Below, piece after piece: positions 1 through 5,278 of a stretch of DNA of 6,615 nucleotides; the first letter of the stretch is position 1, and each line of letters starts with the position of its first letter. Under the pieces are notes generated by a model. It was given only the letters and a program-made list of their open reading frames with translations. It had not been told where the DNA came from and did not search any database. This DNA comes from Lachnospira sp. (GTDB lineage: Bacteria > Bacillota > Clostridia > Lachnospirales > Lachnospiraceae). The stretch is taken from the NCBI GenBank assembly GCA_017626275.1, contig JAGAJD010000252.1, positions 1 through 6,615 on the forward strand. Reading direction: 5' to 3'. A program made the position numbers and the translations under genes.

Positions 1-258
1 GATGACGATGAAAAAGGATTATATACGGAACAGATTCTTAAATGCCTTGACAGAAATTTTTTACAGGGGTATTATGCACAAATGGCGGCAGCGTGGCTGG
101 CGGCAGAATGTTTTGTGACATTTCCTCACAGGACAATGGTGTTTCTTCGTGACTGCGGAATGGATAATTTCACGTATAACAAGGCACTTTCTAAAATATG
201 TGAATCAAGGATACCGTCAGATGAAGTGAAACAACTGATAAAAACAATGAAAAGATAA
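1..258 (+). CDS. DNA alkylation repair protein (AlkD-like), 3' end only
   Basis: Frame 1 is open from the left edge to a TAA at 256-258, giving the last 85 residues of a protein whose start lies outside the window. The fragment has helical-repeat character, with the stretch YYAQMAAAWLAAECFVTFP followed by FLRDCGMDNFTYNKALSKI and a basic end, LIKTMKR. I recognise this arrangement as the C-terminal part of the AlkD-like (DNA_alkylation, HEAT-like repeat) family. Those enzymes are cytoplasmic glycosylases that excise alkylated bases. The catalytic residues of the family lie mostly upstream of what is visible, so activity cannot be judged. The next gene starts only 18 bases after the stop with no terminator between, so the two may share a transcript. 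A functional link to coenzyme A synthesis is not apparent. Confidence 0.8.
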   Translation, partial: DDDEKGLYTEQILKCLDRNFLQGYYAQMAAAWLAAECFVTFPHRTMVFLRDCGMDNFTYNKALSKICESRIPSDEVKQLIKTMKR

Positions 259-264
259 AAAATG

Positions 265-270
265 AAGGAG
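265..270 (+). promoter_or_regulatory. Ribosome binding site that fixes the ECF S-component start
   Basis: AAGGAG at 265-270 is followed by six T/A bases and then ATG at 277. An in-frame ATG at 262 lies upstream of this site and has no Shine-Dalgarno sequence of its own, so 277 is the better start. Confidence 0.8.
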
Positions 271-276
271 ATTTTT

Positions 277-915
277 ATGAAAGACAGAGCAGCAAAAACA
301 ACAGATTTAGTGACAACGGCAATGTTTACGGCAATTATTATTGCGATGGCATTTGTGCCGTATTTAGGATACATTCCGCTGGGATTTATGAATGCAACGA
401 TTATCCATATTCCCGTAATTATCGGAGCAGTTTTACTTGGTCCGAAAAAGGGTGCATTTCTTGGAGCGGTGTTCGGACTTACAAGTATGATAAATAATAC
501 ATTTAATCCGAATCTAACATCATTTGTATTTTCGCCGTTTTACAGCCTCGGAGATATGCATGGCAATGCGGCGAGCCTTGTGATTTGTTTTGTGCCAAGA
601 ATTTTGGTAGGAGTTGTGGCTTACTATGTTTATGTCGGCGTGTCTAAGCTGATTAAAAGTAAGAAAAACGGAAACGCTGCTGCACTTGCAGTTGCCGGAG
701 CAGCAGGTTCACTTACCAATACGCTGCTTGTAATGAACGGAATCTATTTTCTGTTTGGAGAAAGCTATGCTTCTGCAAAGGGAATCGCAATCGACGCATT
801 ATACGGTGTGATTCTCGGTGTTATAGGAACGCAGGGTGTTCCGGAGGCAATAGTTGCGGCTGTTCTTACGGCAGCAATCGGCAAAGCGCTAATTCATATA
901 AGAAATAAAATGTGA
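277..915 (+). CDS. ECF transporter S-component, probable pantothenate transporter (PanT-like)
   Basis: This 212-residue, very hydrophobic protein has about six predicted membrane segments (roughly residues 10-28, 40-56, 58-75, 98-120, 133-158 and 186-206). Its size and layout are typical of the substrate-binding S-subunits of ECF vitamin importers. The first helix carries AMFTA (residues 15-19), matching the small-residue AxxxA pattern that S-components use to dock on EcfT. The region IPLGFMNATIIHIPVIIG followed by GPKKGAFLGAVFGLTS (to residue 70) resembles the PanT-like members I know. Substrate assignment is an inference from that resemblance and from the two pantothenate-using enzymes coaX and coaBC directly downstream. 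The shared EcfA, EcfA' and EcfT subunits are not encoded here, as expected for a group II system. Another vitamin substrate cannot be excluded. The last codons overlap a possible GTG start for coaX. Confidence 0.82.
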   Translation: MKDRAAKTTDLVTTAMFTAIIIAMAFVPYLGYIPLGFMNATIIHIPVIIGAVLLGPKKGAFLGAVFGLTSMINNTFNPNLTSFVFSPFYSLGDMHGNAASLVICFVPRILVGVVAYYVYVGVSKLIKSKKNGNAAALAVAGAAGSLTNTLLVMNGIYFLFGESYASAKGIAIDALYGVILGVIGTQGVPEAIVAAVLTAAIGKALIHIRNKM

Positions 916-935
916 GACGGAAAGGCGGAAATGTG

Positions 936-1760
936 ATGAAAAGAAAAAATCAGAGAGGCATGATTTTTGCTATTGATATGGGAAACACCAATATCGTAAT
1001 AGGCTGTGTTGACGATGAAAAAATATATTTTGAGGAACGTTTGTCTACTGATTATTCAAAGACAGAGCTTGAATATGCTATTGGCTTTAAGACGGTATTG
1101 GAGCTGTACGGAATTAAGGAGGAGGATATCAAGGGTGCGATTATTTCCTCGGTAGTGCCGCAGCTTGTGAATGTTATAAAAGGTGCAGTGGAAAAAATAA
1201 TCGGCATAACACCGCTTATTGTAGGTCCGGGTGTAAAATCAGGTCTTAACCTTTTAATGGATCAGCCAAAGGAGGTTGGCAGCGACCGTGTTGTAGATGC
1301 GGTAGCGGCAATCAATGAGTATGGCGCACCTGTGATAATCGTTGATATCGGCACAGCCACAACTATATGTGTCGTGGACGATAAGAAAAATTATATCGGC
1401 GGAGTTATCTTGCCGGGTGTAAAGATTTCGCTGGAATCGTTGGTGTCAAGGACGGCACAGCTTCCGAGAATCAGTATGGAAGCACCAAAGCGTGTGATTG
1501 GAAAAAACACCATTGAATGTATGCAGAGCGGTATTATATATGGAAATGCGTCCTGCATTGACGGAATGTTAGACAGGGTTAAAGAGGAACTTATAAGCGT
1601 GGGAGGTGCATCGGAGCAGGATATCAAGATTGTTGCAACAGGAGGACTTGCAAAGGTTATTATTCCTTACTGCAAAAATGAAATTATTTTAGATAATAAT
1701 CTTCTGCTTAAAGGCTTAAAGATTATATATGATAAAAACGTGGAAAGAGAGGATAATTGA
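936..1760 (+). CDS. coaX: Type III pantothenate kinase
   Basis: CoaX phosphorylates pantothenate with ATP to 4'-phosphopantothenate, the first committed step of coenzyme A synthesis, in the cytoplasm. With the ATG at 936 the protein has 274 residues, slightly longer than the usual roughly 255-260. The hallmarks are all present: phosphate-binding DMGNTN (14-19), the pantothenate-site GSDRVVDAVAA (115-125), DIGTATT (137-143), GGVILPG (155-161), GKNTIECMQSG (189-199) and ATGGLA (234-239). Three starts compete. GTG at 912 would overlap the previous gene, ATG at 936 has the purine-rich GGCGG about seven bases upstream, and ATG at 960 would put the conserved MIFAIDMGNTN at the very N-terminus but has its AGAGAGG only one base away. 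I chose 936, with moderate certainty. Type III kinases, unlike type I, are known to be insensitive to feedback by CoA. The stop shares a base with the coaBC start. Confidence 0.95.
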   Translation: MKRKNQRGMIFAIDMGNTNIVIGCVDDEKIYFEERLSTDYSKTELEYAIGFKTVLELYGIKEEDIKGAIISSVVPQLVNVIKGAVEKIIGITPLIVGPGVKSGLNLLMDQPKEVGSDRVVDAVAAINEYGAPVIIVDIGTATTICVVDDKKNYIGGVILPGVKISLESLVSRTAQLPRISMEAPKRVIGKNTIECMQSGIIYGNASCIDGMLDRVKEELISVGGASEQDIKIVATGGLAKVIIPYCKNEIILDNNLLLKGLKIIYDKNVEREDN

Positions 1761-2962
1761 TGTTAAAGGGCAAAAATGTGCTGCTTGGAGTCACAGGAAG
1801 CATTGCAGCCTATAAGACAGCCTATCTTGCGAGCAGCTTGAAGAAGTTAAAATGTAATGTTGATGTGATAATGACGCATAATGCCACAAATTTTATCAAT
1901 CCCATTACATTTGAATCTTTAACGGGAAATAAATGTATTACGGATACATTTGACAGAAATTTTGAATTTCAGGTGGAGCATGTCTCACTTGCAAAGAAAG
2001 CAGATATTTTTATGATAGCACCTGCGAGTGCCAATGTAATAGGAAAGCTGGCGGCGGGGATTGCCGATGATATGCTTACTACTACGTTTCTTGCATGTAA
2101 GTGCAAAAAAATAGTAGTTCCTGCGATGAACACTAATATGTATGAGAATCCGATTGTTCAGGATAACATAAAAAAGCTGGAGAGCTACGGAATTGAAGTT
2201 GTACAGCCAAACAGCGGCTATCTTGCCTGCGGTGATGTGGGAGCAGGTAAAATGCCTGAGCCTGACGAGCTGTTAGAGTACATTTTAAGAGACATTGCAC
2301 TTGAAAAGGATATGAAAGGCTTAAAGGTATGCGTCACGGCAGGACCGACAAGGGAAGCCCTAGACCCTGTGAGATTTCTGTCTAACAATTCTACCGGGAA
2401 AATGGGCTATGCCATCGCTAAAAATGCCATGCTGCGCGGTGCAGAGGTAACACTGATTGCGGGAAAGACCGATTTAAAGGACATACCATTTGTCAATATG
2501 GTGCATGTTGTATCAGCGCAGGATATGTATGAGGCGGTAATGGAGGCGGCAAAGACAGCGGATATTGTAGTAAAGGCGGCGGCTGTTGCAGACTATAAGC
2601 CGGCGCAGGTAAGCGGAGAGAAAATGAAAAAGGGTGACTCCGATATGTCTATTCCGCTGGTGCGAACCAAAGACATTTTAGGCGAACTGGGAAGACAAAA
2701 GGAAGAGAGGAATCCAAAGCTTTTCTTATGCGGCTTTTCTATGGAAACGGAAAATATGCTTGAGAATTCAAAAAAGAAGCTTGAAAAGAAAAATCTTGAC
2801 ATGATTGCAGCGAATAATCTTAAGGTCGCAGGAGCAGGCTTTGGAACAGATACAAATGTGATTACCCTGATTACTAAAGATGAGATAAGCGAGCTTCCGA
2901 TTATGAGCAAATTTGAGGCGGCGGGCTGTATATTTGATAAGATTCTTAGCATGAGAAAGTAA
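1760..2962 (+). CDS. coaBC: Bifunctional phosphopantothenoylcysteine decarboxylase / phosphopantothenate-cysteine ligase
   Basis: This cytoplasmic flavoenzyme couples cysteine to 4'-phosphopantothenate (CoaB, CTP-dependent in bacteria) and then decarboxylates the product to 4'-phosphopantetheine (CoaC, FMN-dependent). At 400 residues it is the normal full length. The N-terminal CoaC half shows GVTGSIAAYK (10-19), catalytic His74 in VEHVSLA, PASANV (88-93, usually PASANT), PAMNTNMYENP (121-131) and the active-site Cys157 in ACGDVGAGKMPEP. The C-terminal CoaB half begins near residue 187 with TAGPTREALDPVR and SNNSTGKMG (including Asn210), then AAAVADYKP (273-281), the lysine motif KMKK (288-291) and AANNLKVAGAGFGTDTN. 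ATG at 1760 overlaps the coaX TGA by one base and has AGAGAGGA six bases upstream, which suggests translational coupling. An in-frame TTG at 1757 is less likely. The gene looks intact. Confidence 0.97.
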   Translation: MLKGKNVLLGVTGSIAAYKTAYLASSLKKLKCNVDVIMTHNATNFINPITFESLTGNKCITDTFDRNFEFQVEHVSLAKKADIFMIAPASANVIGKLAAGIADDMLTTTFLACKCKKIVVPAMNTNMYENPIVQDNIKKLESYGIEVVQPNSGYLACGDVGAGKMPEPDELLEYILRDIALEKDMKGLKVCVTAGPTREALDPVRFLSNNSTGKMGYAIAKNAMLRGAEVTLIAGKTDLKDIPFVNMVHVVSAQDMYEAVMEAAKTADIVVKAAAVADYKPAQVSGEKMKKGDSDMSIPLVRTKDILGELGRQKEERNPKLFLCGFSMETENMLENSKKKLEKKNLDMIAANNLKVAGAGFGTDTNVITLITKDEISELPIMSKFEAAGCIFDKILSMRK

Positions 2963-2987
2963 TTACAGAAAATATAGGGAGAGGGAT

Positions 2988-4652
2988 ATGAGTAAAAAAG
3001 GAATTGTAAAAGTAGTAATTATTGCATTGGCAGCATTGCTTGCAGTAGGTTTCGGATATTATTATGTGGTGCTTCCGCCTATTAATATCCATGCACCGGG
3101 TTTCTGGCTGTTTGTGATAGTGCTTTCTGTCGTATTGACGGCAGTTGTAGGTCTTGCGGCGCTTACTGAAGCAGGGGCAGTTTATAACAACATGATGGGA
3201 AGAGAAGTAAAAAAAGCTAAATATGAATTTAAAAGCAAAGCTACAAAAAATGTATTTAAGTTGTTTGCATTTATTACAGTGACTTTAGTTGTAATCTTTA
3301 TTATCGGCTCAATTTTGTCTTCAGAGATTGTTAATGCTTCAAAATATCAGCAGCTTCTTAATGTAGAGACAAGAAATTTTGCGGACGATATTAAAGAGGT
3401 GTCATATGACCAGATTCCGCTTCTTGATAAGGACTCGGCTGCAACAATCGGAAACAGGGTTATGGGTACGATGGTGGATATGGTTTCACAGTTTGAGGTG
3501 AGCGATTTATATACGCAGATTAATTATCAGAATAAGCCTGTGCGTGTGTCTCCACTTCAGTACGGAAGCCTTATCAAGTGGTTTTCTAATAAGTCATCAG
3601 GTATTCCGGGCTATATCCGCATAGATATGACTACACAGCAGGCGGAGTGCGTCCGTCTTGAAGAGGGAATTAAGTATTCAATGAGCGATCATTTCGGAAG
3701 AAATATATATAGACATTTAAGATTTGCATATCCTACATATATTTTTGATGATTTGAATTTTGAGATTGACGAAAACGGAACGCCTTATTGGATTTGCCCT
3801 GTTAAGAAATATAATATTGGTCTGTTTGGCGGCGTGACTATCGGAAGAGTGGTGCTTTGTAATGCGGTTACGGGTGAAATGACCGATTATGCTGTTGAGG
3901 ACGTTCCGGAGTGGGTGGATAAAGTGTTTAAGGCAGAGCTTTTGATTGAACTTTACGATTATTACGGAACCTTAAGACATGGCTTTTTAAACAGTGTGTT
4001 AAGTCAGAAGGATTGTCTTGTTACTACTGAGGGATATAATTATATTGCACTTGAGGACGATGTATGGGTGTATACCGGAATTACTTCTGTCGGTCAGGAC
4101 GAATCAAATGTAGGCTTCGTGCTTATGAATCAGCGTACTATGGAGACAAGATATTATGTCGTGTCAGGTGCGGAGGAATACTCTGCAATGTCATCTGCTG
4201 AGGGAAAGGTACAGCATTTAGGTTACAGCGCAGCATTTCCACTGCTTATTAATGTTGGCGGTGAACCGACGTATTTTATGGCTTTAAAGGACAGTTCAGG
4301 TCTTGTAAAATGTTATGCAATGCTAAATATTGAGAAATATCAGACTGTTGCCATTGGCGATTCCGTAAGTGAGTGTGAGAGCAACTACCGCAAGCTTATG
4401 GCAGACAGCGGAATATTGACGGAGAGTGAGCCAAAACGTGATGAGAAAAAAGCTTCGGGAAAAATTGAGAAGATTATACAGACTGTTATTGACGGTAATT
4501 CTCATTTTTATGTGCTTTTAGAGGGCAGACAGGAGCTTTTTGATGTGTCTGTTGCGGAGCTTGTTGATATTGTCCGCTACAATGTGGGTGACTCTGTGAC
4601 ATTTACTTACTATGAAGAAGGAAATGCGGCAAAGGTAACACAGCTTAAATAA
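2988..4652 (+). CDS. Membrane-anchored protein of unknown function with large predicted extracytoplasmic domain
   Basis: I do not recognise this 554-residue protein well enough to name a function. It has three hydrophobic segments at about 8-29, 38-62 and 88-112. The loop at 66-88 is rich in lysine and arginine, so the positive-inside rule places it in the cytoplasm and leaves residues 113-554 outside. That domain is rich in aromatic residues and short beta-like stretches. It contains IGLFGGVTIGRVV then NAVTGEMTDY (277-301), and two later segments that both pair a hydrophobic strand with a short polar turn (374-392 and 424-449), faintly like PepSY-type beta repeats. After a charged linker (475-488), residues 490-554 could be a small OB-like beta domain. 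There is no lipobox and no catalytic motif that I can see. ATG at 2988 has AGGGAGAGGG at 2976-2985. The gene starts 25 bases after coaBC and probably belongs to the same transcript. Confidence 0.85.
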   Translation: MSKKGIVKVVIIALAALLAVGFGYYYVVLPPINIHAPGFWLFVIVLSVVLTAVVGLAALTEAGAVYNNMMGREVKKAKYEFKSKATKNVFKLFAFITVTLVVIFIIGSILSSEIVNASKYQQLLNVETRNFADDIKEVSYDQIPLLDKDSAATIGNRVMGTMVDMVSQFEVSDLYTQINYQNKPVRVSPLQYGSLIKWFSNKSSGIPGYIRIDMTTQQAECVRLEEGIKYSMSDHFGRNIYRHLRFAYPTYIFDDLNFEIDENGTPYWICPVKKYNIGLFGGVTIGRVVLCNAVTGEMTDYAVEDVPEWVDKVFKAELLIELYDYYGTLRHGFLNSVLSQKDCLVTTEGYNYIALEDDVWVYTGITSVGQDESNVGFVLMNQRTMETRYYVVSGAEEYSAMSSAEGKVQHLGYSAAFPLLINVGGEPTYFMALKDSSGLVKCYAMLNIEKYQTVAIGDSVSECESNYRKLMADSGILTESEPKRDEKKASGKIEKIIQTVIDGNSHFYVLLEGRQELFDVSVAELVDIVRYNVGDSVTFTYYEEGNAAKVTQLK

Positions 4653-4660
4653 ATTGAGGG

Positions 4661-4688
4661 TTGACATTTAATAACGGAATGTTATAAT
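4661..4688 (+). promoter_or_regulatory. Sigma-A type promoter for the T-box/thrS transcript
   Basis: A perfect -35 TTGACA (4661-4666) and a perfect -10 TATAAT (4683-4688) are separated by 16 bases. Transcription should start near 4695-4697, about 20 bases before T-box stem I. The -35 box begins only eight bases after the stop codon of the upstream gene. Confidence 0.88.
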
Positions 4689-4904
4689 CACAAATAGTAA
4701 AATAATTAAAACACACTGATGAGACGAGTAGCATATTGGAAAGTCCAGAGAGAGATGTACAGGAAACTGTTGCTGGAAACATCTTACCGATAAGATATGT
4801 GAAGACTAACTCGGAGTGCCCCCAATCCGGGCCGGTGATTACGTTATAATCAAGTTGAGAGGTTTAAGAAAGGAACATGCCGAGGGCATTTTCTAATCTT
4901 AAGC

Positions 4905-4941
4905 AAGCAGGGTGGAACCGCGAACACAGACATTCGTCCCT
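4905..4941 (+). promoter_or_regulatory. T-box sequence and antiterminator
   Basis: The conserved T-box AAGCAGGGTGGAACCGCG lies at 4905-4922. GGG (4910-4912) pairs with CCC (4938-4940), and GCG (4920-4922) pairs with CGT (4935-4937). This leaves the seven-base bulge TGGAACC (4913-4919). TGGA in the bulge is complementary to an uncharged tRNA 3' end UCCA, so it predicts a discriminator base U on the cognate threonine tRNA. The CCC strand is shared with the terminator, so the two structures exclude each other. Confidence 0.93.
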
Positions 4942-4972
4942 TGCTATACGAAAGTATAGCAAGGGATTTTTT
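4937..4972 (+). terminator. Intrinsic terminator of the T-box leader
   Basis: CCCTTGCTATAC (4938-4949) and GTATAGCAAGGG (4954-4965) form a perfect 12-bp stem closed by a GAAA loop, extended by a T-A pair (4937/4966) and followed by six T residues (4967-4972). It should stop transcription when threonyl-tRNA is charged. As no other terminator is visible, it may also end read-through transcripts from the upstream coaX-coaBC operon. Confidence 0.95.
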
Positions 4973-4988
4973 ATGCACAGGCAAATGA

Positions 4989-5024
4989 GCCAAGCGAAAT
5001 AGTGCTTGCACTATTTAATTTGGC
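4989..5024 (+). repeat. Palindromic hairpin between the T-box terminator and the small gene
   Basis: AAATAGTG (4997-5004) and CACTATTT (5009-5016) form a perfect 8-bp inverted repeat around CTTG. GCCAA (4989-4993) and TTGGC (5020-5024) add an outer 5-bp stem across a 3x3 internal loop. No T-run follows, so it is not a typical terminator. It could be a dispersed intergenic palindrome or a transcript-processing or stability hairpin in the leader of the small gene. Which of these applies cannot be told from one copy. Confidence 0.6.
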
Positions 5025-5041
5025 GAATGACCGCGAACAAG

Positions 5042-5048
5042 AAAGGAG
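5042..5048 (+). promoter_or_regulatory. Ribosome binding site that fixes the TTG start of the small gene
   Basis: AAAGGAG at 5042-5048 is nine bases from TTG at 5058. The upstream in-frame TTG at 5049 abuts this site directly and could not use it, so 5058 is the probable start. Confidence 0.7.
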
Positions 5049-5057
5049 TTGATAGGT

Positions 5058-5246
5058 TTGACGAAAAAACAAATAATTTTATTGGCGATAGCAAGTTTTT
5101 TTGTTGGAGCAACCTTGGGATATTTAGCAGCACCGAAGGGAGCGAGAGTAACAATAGAAGGTAACAACAATATAGTAAAGACACCATACAACACCAATAA
5201 CGGTAATGGTAATGGCTGTAATAATCAGTCTAAAAGTAAAAGATAA
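5058..5246 (+). CDS. Small membrane-anchored protein of unknown function, between T-box and thrS
   Basis: This 62-codon gene has an unusual TTG start supported by AAAGGAG at 5042-5048. The protein begins with MTKKQ, followed by one hydrophobic helix at about residues 6-25 with small-residue spacing (FFVGATLGYLAAPKGAR, 14-30). The G-rich helix ending in APK-G is reminiscent of the membrane anchor of YtxH-like proteins, but the protein is far shorter and I would not assign it to that family. The remainder is polar and asparagine/glycine-rich (NTNNGNGNGCNNQSKSKR at the end), with one cysteine, and looks disordered. The lysines before the helix suggest the N-terminus is inside and the tail outside, though the basic C-terminus makes this uncertain. 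It lies downstream of the T-box terminator and 32 bases before thrS, so it should be induced together with thrS under threonine-tRNA limitation. Function unknown. Confidence 0.62.
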   Translation: MTKKQIILLAIASFFVGATLGYLAAPKGARVTIEGNNNIVKTPYNTNNGNGNGCNNQSKSKR

Positions 5247-5278
5247 TGTAAAAAATTTCAGAATGGAGAATAAATAAT

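Larger units (their letters stand above)
4711..4972 (+). promoter_or_regulatory. T-box leader (threonine-tRNA sensing riboswitch) controlling the thrS unit
   Basis: This leader reads the charging state of threonyl-tRNA by pairing with the tRNA twice, and decides between antitermination and termination. The base of stem I pairs GAG (4721-4723) with CTC (4810-4812), flanked by A-G and G-A mismatches (4718/4815 and 4719/4814) that look like the conserved GA/kink-turn motif. AGTA (4727-4730) and GAA (4801-4803) form the specifier-loop motif. After one base comes the specifier ACT (4805-4807), a threonine codon, followed by the usual purine A. GCATAT (4731-4736) pairs with ATATGT (4795-4800), and AGATGT (4753-4758) with ACATCT (4779-4784), next to the conserved AGAGAG and TTGCTGGAA tip elements. 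A further hairpin pairs TGATTA (4836-4841) with TAATCA (4847-4852). Stem III pairs TTAAGA (4864-4869) with TCTTAA (4897-4902). The T-box and terminator are listed separately. Confidence 0.95.

Noticed and set aside
126..374. Open frame of 82 codons on the - strand
   Set aside because: It overlaps the AlkD-like gene end and the ECF S-component start. It has no ribosome binding site of note and is explained as the shadow of well-supported + strand genes.
912..935. GTG at 912 as the coaX start
   Set aside because: It would add eight basic residues absent from the family, overlaps the end of the previous gene, and lacks a ribosome binding site at proper distance. It remains possible but less likely than ATG 936.
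1391..1627. Open frame of 78 codons on the - strand
   Set aside because: It lies wholly inside coaX, whose conserved motifs occupy the opposite strand.
2593..2952. Open frame of 119 codons on the - strand
   Set aside because: It lies wholly inside the CoaB half of coaBC. The Phe/Ser-rich translation is typical of antisense to Lys/Glu-rich coding sequence.
4323..4505. Open frame of 60 codons on the - strand
   Set aside because: It is inside the long membrane-protein gene and has no supporting start signal or recognisable content.
4989..5024. Palindrome read as a second intrinsic terminator
   Set aside because: The stem is interrupted by an internal loop and the sequence after it contains no run of T residues. 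The T-box terminator just upstream already fills that role.
5049..5057. Longer version of the small gene starting at TTG 5049
   Set aside because: The ribosome binding site AAAGGAG ends at 5048, immediately against this codon. The TTG at 5058 has workable spacing.
5015..5197. Open frame of 60 codons on the - strand, opposite the small gene
   Set aside because: It competes with the + strand frame, which has a good Shine-Dalgarno and a sensible membrane-helix layout. The - strand frame has neither.
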